Position numbers and translations under genes: made by a program. This document shows, piece by piece, positions 1 to 6,372 of a stretch of 9,665 bases of DNA. The stretch covers positions 1 to 9,665 of the forward strand of contig JBCCLR010000145.1 of the NCBI GenBank assembly GCA_039026755.1, given 5' to 3'. Position 1 is the first letter of the stretch, and each line of letters opens with the position of its first letter. The DNA comes from CAKZYD01 sp039026755. GTDB taxonomy: Bacteria; Pseudomonadota; Alphaproteobacteria; Sphingomonadales; CAKZYD01. The notes beneath the pieces are model-generated. The model did no database searches, was not told where the DNA came from, and saw only the letters and a list, made by a program, of their open reading frames with translations.

Positions 1-246
1 TCGTTTTTTGACATTGTTAACCCCGCAGACGTAGATGACTTCGAAAATTCGGCAAGTTTTGACAATGTGCGAGGCTGCGGCCAAGTTGTGACGGATAGCG
101 TGGACTACAACGATGTCAGTCAAACAAATTGTGCGTTCGCCCTCGCTGCACCGCAAGTCATTCCAGTTCCTGGGGCATTGCCGCTGTTTGGCAGTGCTGC
201 GCTCATCGGTGGTTGTTTGATACGGCGCCGCGCGAGAGCTGCCTAA
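1..246 (+). CDS. C-terminal part of a PEP-CTERM (VPLPA-type) exported protein, 5' end outside window
   Basis: Frame 1 is open from the first base to a TAA at 244-246, giving 81 residues of a protein whose start lies upstream. The last 29 residues have the layout of an exosortase sorting signal: a proline-containing motif (IPVPGALPLFG), a short hydrophobic stretch (SAALIGGCLI) and a basic tail (RRRARAA). This resembles the VPLPA-CTERM subtype. In that family the tail is cleaved by an exosortase in the inner membrane and the protein goes to the cell surface or extracellular matrix. The part before it is acidic, rich in Asp, Asn and Ser, with two cysteines (GCGQ and TNCAF) that could form a disulfide in the periplasm. 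The main domain is not visible, so its function cannot be named. A strong terminator follows 23 nt after the stop. The sorting signal is fairly certain; the exosortase subtype is inference. Confidence 0.8.
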   Translation, partial: SFFDIVNPADVDDFENSASFDNVRGCGQVVTDSVDYNDVSQTNCAFALAAPQVIPVPGALPLFGSAALIGGCLIRRRARAA

Positions 247-269
247 CACTTATTTGACAGACTATGAGT

Positions 270-300
270 GGCCCAGATGGAGATTTGGGCCGCTTTTTTT
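270..300 (+). terminator. Rho-independent terminator of the PEP-CTERM gene
   Basis: The arms GGCCCAGAT (270-278) and ATTTGGGCC (283-291) pair over 9 bp with one G-U pair around a GGAG tetraloop. Seven T residues follow at 294-300. The T run is on the + strand only, so the element serves the left-edge gene. Its T tract overlaps the stop codon of the converging metH gene (299-301). Read on the minus strand the hairpin has no T tract after it, so it is at best a poor terminator for the met operon. Confidence 0.9.
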
Positions 301-2947
301 ATATCTCAAACCCAAGATTAGGCCGGAGCCAGCGCAGCGCAGTGGATTTATCGACATCTCGGCGCAGAGTATAGCTATCAACCTGATCTTCACCGACCTT
401 CGACACGCCAAAATAAGCACTTTCAGGGTGCGAGAAATAGAAACCAGACACCGCCGCTGTCGGCAGCATTGCAAAGCTTTCCGTTAAAGAGATACCAGTC
501 GTGGCCGTTGCATCAAGCAGACTGAACAGCAGCGGCTTTAAGCTGTGATCCGGGCATGCAGGATAGCCAGGCGCTGGCCGAATGCCGCGGTATTTCTCGC
601 GAATGAGATCGTCATTTGTGAATGCCTCGTCAGGCGCATACCCCCAATGGGTTTGGCGCACCTCTTCATGCATCCGCTCGGCAAATGCCTCGGCAAGCCG
701 GTCCGCCAATGCTTTAAGTAAGATGTCATTATAATCATCATTGCCGCGCTGAAACCGTTCTATATGCGTATCAATGCCATGCCCGGCCGTAACGGCAAAT
801 CCGCCAATCCAATCTGCTTTGCCGCTGTCTTCCGGCGCAATGAAGTCTGCCAGACACATATTGGGCCGCGTATTCGTGCGCTGCATTTGTTGGCGCAGCA
901 TTGGTAACGTCATCAGTTCTTTTGAGCGGCTCTCATCGCTCCACAGAATAATGTCATCCCCGCGCGAATTGGCCGGCCAAAAGCCGATTGTGCCCTTCGC
1001 CGTCAGCCACTTTTCTGAGACGATCTGCTGCAGCATGGCCTGGGCATCTTCATAGAGCGAGCTTGCACTTTCTCCGACCACGTCATCGGTTAAAATATCT
1101 GGGAACCGCCCGGCTAATTCCCACGTCCGGAAAAATGGCGTCCAGTCTATGCGTTCGACGAGCTTTTCGAGTGGATAGTCCTCAAATACCTTGATGCCCG
1201 TAAGCTGCGGAACCGGCGGTGTATAGTCAGACCAATCCGCTGGGTATTTGTTCGCTTGGGCAGCATCAAGCGTGGCCAGCCTGGTTGCTTTGCCACCTTC
1301 GCGCTGCGCGCGCACTTTTGCATAGGTTTCGCGGGTTTCGGCGATAAAGCCCTCCGCTGCGCTTTCGCTCAGCAGGTTGCTCGCAACGCCAACGGCGCGG
1401 CTGGCGTCCAGCACATGCACGGTCGCGCCTTCATATTTTGGCTCAATACGCAGCGCTGTGTGGACCCGGCTCGTGGTCGCTCCGCCGATTAACAGCGGGC
1501 AGTTAAAGTCCCGACGCTGCATTTCCTCGGCGACGAAAACCATTTCATCCAAGCTCGGCGTAATCAGCCCCGATAGCCCAATAACATCAGCATTTTCTGC
1601 TTCAGCAACGTCCAGGATCTTCTGGGCTGGCACCATCACGCCAAGGTCAATCACCTCAAAGTTGTTACACTGGAGCACCACACCGACGATGTTTTTGCCA
1701 ATATCATGCACATCGCCTTTGACCGTCGCCATGACGATCTTGCCCTTGCTCTGCGCGGCGCCACCGGCTTTTTCAGCCTCAATAAACGGGATGAGATGGG
1801 CGACGGACTGCTTCATAACCCGCGCTGACTTGACCACCTGCGGCAAAAACATTTTACCAGAACCAAACAAGTCACCGACAATATTCATGCCGTCCATCAA
1901 TGGCCCTTCAATGACCTGGATTGGCCGATCGTGCGACTGCCTTGCCTCTTCGGTATCTTCGATCACAAAGTCGGTGATGCCGTGAACCAGCGCGTGCGCA
2001 AGCCGCTTTTCCACCGGCCCATCGCGCCATTTCAGGTCCGGCGCCTTCTTCTGCGCACCGCCCTCACCTTTGTATTTATCCGCAATTTCAAGCAGGCGGT
2101 CCGTGGCATCGCTGCGCCGGTTGAGGATAACATCTTCAACGCGCTCGCGAAGTTCCTCAGGGATATCCTGATAAATTGCCAGCTGGCCGGCGTTCACAAT
2201 GCCCATATCCATGCCCGCTTGGATGGCATGATACAAAAACACTGAATGCATCGCCTCGCGCACCGGATTGTTCCCACGAAACGAGAACGACACATTGGAA
2301 ACACCGCCGGAAATCTTGACATGCGGGCAGCGCGCTTTGATCTCGCGGGTGGCTTCGATAAAATCGAGGCCATAATTGTCATGCTCGGCGATACCGGTGG
2401 CTACTGCAAAAATGTTTGGGTCAAAAATGATGTCTTCCGGTGGAAAACCAACCTCGTTGACCAAAATGTCATAAGCGCGCGTGCAAATTTCCACCTTCCG
2501 CTCAGCCGTATCGGCCTGGCCAACTTCATCAAACGCCATGACAACGACGGCAGCACCATAGCGCAGACACAGCCTCGCCTGATCTTTGAACGCCTCAACA
2601 CCTTCTTTCATGGAAATAGAATTGACGATTGATTTGCCAGCGACGCATTTTAGACCCGCCTCAATCACCGACCATTTGGACGAATCAATCATGATTGGAA
2701 CACGGGCGATGTCTGGCTCAGCTGCGATAAGCTTTAAGAATGTTTCCATGGCCGCTTCGGCATCGAGCAAGCCCTCATCCATGTTGACATCAATAATCTG
2801 TGCGCCGTTTTCCACCTGCTGGCGCGCCACCGACAGAGCCGTGTCATAATCATCGCCTAAGATCAGTTTTTTAAACTTTGCTGAGCCGGTGACATTGGTG
2901 CGCTCGCCAACATTGATAAACTGCGCTGTTGCAGGTTGGTGGGTCAT
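299..2947 (-). CDS. metH: Cobalamin-dependent methionine synthase, folate/B12/reactivation modules (MetH lacking the homocysteine module)
   Basis: This 882-residue protein carries the last three functional parts of MetH. It binds methyltetrahydrofolate, moves the methyl group onto cobalamin, and is reactivated with S-adenosylmethionine. Residues 1-270 are the pterin-binding barrel, with FINVGERTNVTGS near the start, DVNMDEG at 53-59 and MIDSSKW at 86-92. The cap helices lie around 300-390. The cobalamin domain (about 400-540) has DVHDIG at 412-417, where His414 is the expected lower cobalt ligand, plus GLSGLITPS and GGATTS. The reactivation domain (about 560-882) has the SAM-binding motif RPAPGYPACPDH at 790-801. 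The homocysteine module missing here is encoded by the gene just upstream, 33 nt away, so the two proteins must act together. The start at 2947 fits because the pterin domain begins directly after it; GGA lies 4 nt upstream. All key motifs are intact. Confidence 0.96.
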   Translation of the reverse strand: MTHQPATAQFINVGERTNVTGSAKFKKLILGDDYDTALSVARQQVENGAQIIDVNMDEGLLDAEAAMETFLKLIAAEPDIARVPIMIDSSKWSVIEAGLKCVAGKSIVNSISMKEGVEAFKDQARLCLRYGAAVVVMAFDEVGQADTAERKVEICTRAYDILVNEVGFPPEDIIFDPNIFAVATGIAEHDNYGLDFIEATREIKARCPHVKISGGVSNVSFSFRGNNPVREAMHSVFLYHAIQAGMDMGIVNAGQLAIYQDIPEELRERVEDVILNRRSDATDRLLEIADKYKGEGGAQKKAPDLKWRDGPVEKRLAHALVHGITDFVIEDTEEARQSHDRPIQVIEGPLMDGMNIVGDLFGSGKMFLPQVVKSARVMKQSVAHLIPFIEAEKAGGAAQSKGKIVMATVKGDVHDIGKNIVGVVLQCNNFEVIDLGVMVPAQKILDVAEAENADVIGLSGLITPSLDEMVFVAEEMQRRDFNCPLLIGGATTSRVHTALRIEPKYEGATVHVLDASRAVGVASNLLSESAAEGFIAETRETYAKVRAQREGGKATRLATLDAAQANKYPADWSDYTPPVPQLTGIKVFEDYPLEKLVERIDWTPFFRTWELAGRFPDILTDDVVGESASSLYEDAQAMLQQIVSEKWLTAKGTIGFWPANSRGDDIILWSDESRSKELMTLPMLRQQMQRTNTRPNMCLADFIAPEDSGKADWIGGFAVTAGHGIDTHIERFQRGNDDYNDILLKALADRLAEAFAERMHEEVRQTHWGYAPDEAFTNDDLIREKYRGIRPAPGYPACPDHSLKPLLFSLLDATATTGISLTESFAMLPTAAVSGFYFSHPESAYFGVSKVGEDQVDSYTLRRDVDKSTALRWLRPNLGFEI

Positions 2948-2980
2948 TGTTTCCGGGGGCCTAAGTGTGTTGGAAGCAAA

Positions 2981-4039
2981 TTAATTGAATGTATGAGCGT
3001 CAATACCCGCCAGGCGAAGCACGGGCGCTGGTTTCGGCAGGGCGCGCGGCGCGTTATCGCGCGTTGCACCGCCCATGGCTGCTATATGGTTCGGCGTCGT
3101 TCCACAGCAACCACCGATCACGTTGATAAGCCCGCTGTCAGCCCACTCATGGATCAGTGCGGCTGTTTCATCTGGCGTCTCATCATATTGACCTAAGTCA
3201 TTGGGAAGGCCTGCATTTGGGTAAACACAAATCAATGTATCAACGACTTTTGAAAGCGCGACAACATGTTCGCGCAATTCCTTTGCTCCAAAGGAGCAAT
3301 TCAGACCAAAGGTGAGCGGCTTGGCATGTCGGATAGAATACCAAAACGCTTCAGGCGTTTGGCCAGATAGGTTTCGGCCAGCCATATCTGTTAGCGTAAG
3401 TGACACCATCACTGGCACTTCAACACCGCGCGCTTCACCGGCCTCGCTCGCCGCAAACAGCGCGGCTTTTGCGTTGAGACTGTCAAACACAGTTTCAACA
3501 AGAATGAAGTCAGCACCGCCGTCAAGCAGGCCATCGACCTGTTCGCGGTACACGTCTTTTACGGTGTCAAAATCAACATCGCGGTAACCCGGGTCACTCA
3601 CCTTTGGAGACACTGAAAGCGTTTTGTTGGTTGGGCCAATGGACCCGACAACAAAGCGCGGTTTATCCGGCGTTGCGGCGGCATCACACTCTTCGCGAAG
3701 CAATGTCGCAGCAGCCTTATTAATATCGTAACTGTACTCTTCACTGCCATAATCGGCCTGGCTAATTGCATTGGCGTTAAACGTATTGGTCGCGAGCACA
3801 TCAGCGCCCGCTGCAATATAATCACGGGCTATATCGCGCAGGACGTCCGGCCTGGTCAGGCTGAGAATATCGTTGTTGCCCTTCATATCGTGCGCATGCG
3901 CAGCAAACATTGAACCGCGAAAATCTGCTTCGGTCAGTTCGCGGCGCTGTATTTCGGTGCCATATGGCCCGTCCTTAATGAGAATTCGGCGGGCGGCGTG
4001 GTCCCGCAGCAACTGCGCTCGGTCTGCAAGTGTCATCAT
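2981..4039 (-). CDS. metH: Homocysteine S-methyltransferase module of split methionine synthase
   Basis: This 352-residue protein is the N-terminal homocysteine-binding barrel of MetH as a separate polypeptide. It takes the methyl group from methylcobalamin on the partner protein encoded just downstream and makes methionine. The three zinc-binding cysteines are present: Cys248 in GLNCSFG and Cys311-Cys312 in GGCCGTTPNH. Other family marks are GADVLATNTF (78-87), VGSIGPT (131-137) and VETVFD (181-186). The first loop reads KDGPYGTEIQ (22-31) where most MetH proteins have DGAMGT. The frame is open upstream to 4111 inside metF, but a GAGG sequence overlapping the metF stop sits 5 nt before the ATG at 4039. 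A second ATG at 4036 (8 nt spacing) is equally possible. The gap to metF is 7 nt, so translation is probably coupled. It could be confused with a betaine- or S-methylmethionine-dependent enzyme, but the neighbour argues for MetH. Confidence 0.93.
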   Translation of the reverse strand: MMTLADRAQLLRDHAARRILIKDGPYGTEIQRRELTEADFRGSMFAAHAHDMKGNNDILSLTRPDVLRDIARDYIAAGADVLATNTFNANAISQADYGSEEYSYDINKAAATLLREECDAAATPDKPRFVVGSIGPTNKTLSVSPKVSDPGYRDVDFDTVKDVYREQVDGLLDGGADFILVETVFDSLNAKAALFAASEAGEARGVEVPVMVSLTLTDMAGRNLSGQTPEAFWYSIRHAKPLTFGLNCSFGAKELREHVVALSKVVDTLICVYPNAGLPNDLGQYDETPDETAALIHEWADSGLINVIGGCCGTTPNHIAAMGGATRDNAPRALPKPAPVLRLAGIDAHTFN

Positions 4040-4046
4040 AAAGTCC

Positions 4047-4991
4047 TCAGGCAGCAGATGCGCGGGTTTCAGCCACTTCAGCGCGCTTGCCAAGAATGTG
4101 GCACAGCCCATAGGTCAGATCGGCACGATTAAGGGTATAAAAATGAAAATCGCGAACGCCGCCTGCATATAAACGGCGGCATTGTTCCGCGGCCAGTGCT
4201 GCAGCAACTAAGTTTCGCGTTTCGGGCTCTTCATCAAGACCCTCAAACAGGCGTGCCATCCACTCTGGGACGCTCGCGCCGCACCCCGCTGCGAAACGCT
4301 TAAGCTGTTTGAAATTCGTTACCGGAAGAATTCCGGGCAAAATTGGAACCGTGATGCCAGCTGCACGTGCCTTGTCTAAAAACCGAAAAAACATGTCGGC
4401 TTGAAAGAAAAACTGAGAGATTGCTTGGGTTGCGCCTGCATCGATTTTACGTTTGAGATAATCGATATCCGCATCCATGTCTCGCGCTTCGGGATGTTTT
4501 TCCGGATAGCAGCCAACGGAAATTTCAAACTCATGCGTTTTGCGGATGCTGCTGATCAGATCGACCGATGATGTGTACCCTTGCGGATGCGGCGTAAAAA
4601 CGTCATCGCCCTGTGCAGGATCACCACGCAGTGCCACAATGTGGCGCACACCCGCCGCCCAATAATCCTCTACAACCTGATCAACATCTGATTTAGAAGC
4701 ACCCACACATGTCAAATGCGCGGCGGGCTTCAGCTGCGTCTCTTCAAGAATGCGTGATACAGTGCGGTGCGTGCGCTCGCGTGTGGTTCCACCTGCCCCA
4801 TAGGTTACCGACACAAATCGCGGGCCATAATTCTTCAGGCGCTGGATCGCGCGCCAAAGGTTCTGTTCCATTTGGTCAGTTTTCGGTGGGAAAAATTCGA
4901 AAGACACCTCGATATCGCCGCCGGGCGGCTGAAATAAAGACGCTATCGATGGATCAATTGACGTAAGCTTTGGTGTGTCAGAGCGCAGCAT
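4047..4991 (-). CDS. metF: 5,10-methylenetetrahydrofolate reductase
   Basis: MetF is a cytoplasmic FAD enzyme that reduces 5,10-methylene-THF to 5-methyl-THF, the methyl donor for the methionine synthase genes downstream. With the start at 4991 it has 314 residues, slightly longer than the E. coli enzyme (296). Visible motifs are SFEFFPPKT (30-38), where Glu32 matches the catalytic proton donor Glu28 of E. coli, and SVTYGAGG (61-68). HLTCVG (92-97), ALRGD (120-124, with the flavin-contacting Asp124), QFFFQ (193-197), PGILPV (219-224) and DFHFYTLNR (281-289) are also present. The ATG at 4991 is preferred over in-frame upstream starts (up to 5108) because AGGA lies 8 nt before it and similarity to MetF begins only after it. 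With this start the gene overlaps the regulator gene by 14 nt. It ends in TGA inside the ribosome binding site of the next gene. Confidence 0.96.
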   Translation of the reverse strand: MLRSDTPKLTSIDPSIASLFQPPGGDIEVSFEFFPPKTDQMEQNLWRAIQRLKNYGPRFVSVTYGAGGTTRERTHRTVSRILEETQLKPAAHLTCVGASKSDVDQVVEDYWAAGVRHIVALRGDPAQGDDVFTPHPQGYTSSVDLISSIRKTHEFEISVGCYPEKHPEARDMDADIDYLKRKIDAGATQAISQFFFQADMFFRFLDKARAAGITVPILPGILPVTNFKQLKRFAAGCGASVPEWMARLFEGLDEEPETRNLVAAALAAEQCRRLYAGGVRDFHFYTLNRADLTYGLCHILGKRAEVAETRASAA

Positions 4992-6033
4992 GTACGGTTT
5001 CCTGTTGCATATCGTCTTTTGCATTCTCAATGCCGGATGGCATGTCTGTATGTTTGATATCTTTGCCTTGCCGCGTCGTGCGCGCATTGGCTTCCGGTTT
5101 ACGCGCATCCCAAACGTCAGTGGCGAGTTCTGGCCCTAAAACGCGCGTCACATGCGATATTTCAAGACCCGCTTTTTCCGACCAGCGGACAATATCTTGT
5201 TTTGAAAACCCGAGCCGGCGATGGGCATGCTTTTCACGCAAAAATTCATGGGTGTGCGGCGCATAGTCCGCAACCAACATCTGGCCACCGGTCTTTAGCA
5301 CACGTGCTGCTTCCGCAAGCACGCGCTCAGGTGCCTCCGCAAAGTGCAGCACTTGATGCAAAATGATTAAATCAAAGGCATTTTCTGGCTGCTCGAGGCC
5401 GTACATATCACCCAATTGAACCTGACAATTTTGCAATTCAGTCTTGAGCGCCCTAGCCCGGGCCAATTTAAGCATTGCAGGGTTGGCATCGACGCCCACA
5501 CCATGCTCGATCATGGGAGAAAACACTTCGAGCATGCGGCCTGTTCCCGTGCCCATATCGAGCAAAGTGATGCCAGGCTTGTGCCGCACAGCCGATAAAA
5601 AGGCCTTTTCCACAGCCTCACCGGAGCCCTGTAACGCGCGGATTTGGTCCCACTGTGAGGCGTTTTCAAAGAAATACGCATCAGCTGCCGCTTGGCGTTT
5701 CTGCCGCACATCCTCCAGGTTGGCCATGTCACGGCGCACCACATCATCACCGATACGCACATGCTGAGAAATCCATTGCACCAGTTCAGTGCCCGCAGCA
5801 TCCCGAGACAAGCGATAAAAGACCCAGCTGCCTTCCCGCACCCACTCAACTACGCCGCTGCTCGCAAGTAGTTTTAAATGCCGCGAAACGCGCGGCTGGC
5901 TTTGGCCAAGGATCTGCACCAGCTCCGTGACGGTAAGCTCTCCCTCTTGCAAAACCAGCAGAATGCGGAGCCGCGTTGCCTCTCCCGCAGCACGCAAAAT
6001 TTCCAAGACCTGGTCCAAATTCAAAATCTCCAT
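4978..6033 (-). CDS. sahR: SahR-type regulator: ArsR-family HTH fused to a SAM-dependent methyltransferase-like domain
   Basis: This 351-residue protein has two parts. Residues 1-95 form an ArsR-type winged helix: EATRLRILLVL (18-28), a recognition helix in QSQPRVSRHLKLL (44-56) and a wing around VREGSWVFYRL (65-75). Residues 110-300 are a class I methyltransferase fold with motif I LLDMGTGTGR (157-166), acidic loop VGVDANP (179-185), LGDMYG (207-212) and an FDLIILHQVLHF strand/helix (220-231). The tail from 311 is polar and looks disordered. The DNA-binding half has no cysteine (the only Cys is 203), so metal sensing is unlikely. Location at the head of a metF-metH operon, with a palindrome over its promoter, fits SahR, an ArsR-family repressor described in proteobacteria that responds to S-adenosylhomocysteine. 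The name is inferred from domain and context. The second domain may be a ligand sensor, an active enzyme, or both. No good Shine-Dalgarno precedes the ATG; a TTG at 6018 behind GGAG is an alternative start. Confidence 0.85.
   Translation of the reverse strand: MEILNLDQVLEILRAAGEATRLRILLVLQEGELTVTELVQILGQSQPRVSRHLKLLASSGVVEWVREGSWVFYRLSRDAAGTELVQWISQHVRIGDDVVRRDMANLEDVRQKRQAAADAYFFENASQWDQIRALQGSGEAVEKAFLSAVRHKPGITLLDMGTGTGRMLEVFSPMIEHGVGVDANPAMLKLARARALKTELQNCQVQLGDMYGLEQPENAFDLIILHQVLHFAEAPERVLAEAARVLKTGGQMLVADYAPHTHEFLREKHAHRRLGFSKQDIVRWSEKAGLEISHVTRVLGPELATDVWDARKPEANARTTRQGKDIKHTDMPSGIENAKDDMQQETVHAAL
5000..5003 (-). promoter_or_regulatory. Ribosome binding site that fixes the metF start
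   Basis: On the minus strand AGGA lies 8 nt before the ATG at 4991, inside the last codons of the regulator gene. The other in-frame ATGs upstream have no such site at proper spacing. This supports a 14-nt overlap of the two genes and probable translational coupling. Confidence 0.65.
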
Positions 6034-6045
6034 CTACCGATTTGG

Positions 6046-6074
6046 ATATATAAATATATATTTATATGTGTCAA
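6046..6074 (-). promoter_or_regulatory. Predicted sigma70-type promoter of the sahR-metF-metH operon
   Basis: A perfect -35 box TTGACA lies at 6074-6069 on the minus strand. The -10 is in an AT run: TATATA at 6052-6047 (16-nt spacer) or TATATC at 6050-6045 (18-nt spacer). Transcription would start near 6040-6038, only about 5-7 nt before the ATG at 6033. The mRNA would be nearly leaderless, in keeping with the lack of a Shine-Dalgarno. The exact -10 register is uncertain. Confidence 0.6.
6048..6067. promoter_or_regulatory. Perfect 20-bp palindrome, probable operator of the SahR-like regulator
   Basis: The sequence ATATAAATATATATTTATAT equals its own reverse complement. It fills the spacer after the TTGACA box and runs into the -10, so a bound dimer would block RNA polymerase. 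ArsR-family repressors bind AT-rich inverted repeats of this size at their own promoters. The sequence is seen directly; binding by the adjacent gene's product is inference. Confidence 0.7.
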
Positions 6075-6361
6075 TAAGTGATTAAGGTTAGCGCCTTGCG
6101 AGAACCAACGTATGTGCTCGGTAGCCTGCAAAGACGGCCATGCGCATGATATTAAATAGAAAAATAGGTCATCCAGTCGCCGCGATGCCCATAATATCAT
6201 AACGCGGACGCCTATCTGGAACGGAGGGGCAAGCCAAGTATAGGTATCGAGATTGCCCGCCGATATCCTTAATCGCCCCAAAACAACCCACTTGTTAGTC
6301 TGAAAAGATTATGCGATCTGAGTGGGCGCGCGCTCTCGCTCTTCTATATCTCAAGCACAAC
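6075..6361. other. Intergenic region between the met operon promoter and mlaA
   Basis: No gene is convincing here. A minus-strand frame of 86 codons (6281-6021) runs through it and into the sahR start, but it crosses the operator and promoter and has no recognisable similarity. A 9-bp inverted repeat lies at 6146-6200, and a 6-bp one, GGGCAA/TTGCCC, at 6227-6258. The mlaA promoter must lie here or close to 6300, but I could not find a pair of boxes with good spacing. I see no riboswitch-like fold. Confidence 0.6.
6146..6200. repeat. Spaced 9-bp inverted repeat in the sahR-mlaA intergenic region
   Basis: ATGATATTA (6146-6154) and TAATATCAT (6192-6200) are exact reverse complements separated by 37 nt. 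GCG (6142-6144) and CGC (6203-6205) just outside can extend the stem across small bulges. No T run follows on either strand, so it is not an intrinsic terminator. It could be a paired regulator site or an RNA stem in the mlaA leader; chance is also possible in AT-rich sequence. Confidence 0.45.
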
Positions 6362-6367
6362 AGGAGG
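6362..6367 (+). promoter_or_regulatory. Shine-Dalgarno that sets the mlaA start
   Basis: AGGAGG at 6362-6367 is followed 5 nt later by GTG (6373) and 8 nt later by a second GTG (6376). The frame is open back to another GTG at 6322, but that start has no ribosome binding site and would place 17 extra polar residues before the signal peptide. Confidence 0.8.
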
Positions 6368-6372
6368 TTCGC

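Noticed and set aside
254..487. A 77-codon + strand frame after the left-edge gene
   Set aside because: It begins in the terminator region and then lies antisense to the C-terminal reactivation domain of metH.
1377..1985. A 202-codon + strand frame opposite metH
   Set aside because: It is antisense to the cobalamin and cap domains of a clearly real metH, has no recognisable motif and has a composition expected from the opposite strand.
2948..2980. A frameshift or assembly error splitting metH
   Set aside because: The homocysteine module ends in its own TAA and the next module has its own ATG with an upstream GGA. Split MetH is known in alphaproteobacteria.
6034..6045. A SAM or SAH riboswitch in the met operon leader
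   Set aside because: The predicted leader is far too short for any aptamer, and the protein operator explains the control.
6220..6245. An EcfG/sigma-E type promoter for mlaA beginning with GGAAC
   Set aside because: The -10 position at the proper spacing reads TATA instead of the CGTT type expected.
6021..6281. An 86-codon minus-strand frame in the sahR upstream region
   Set aside because: It would run through the promoter, the palindrome and the regulator's start codon. No similarity or ribosome binding site was seen.
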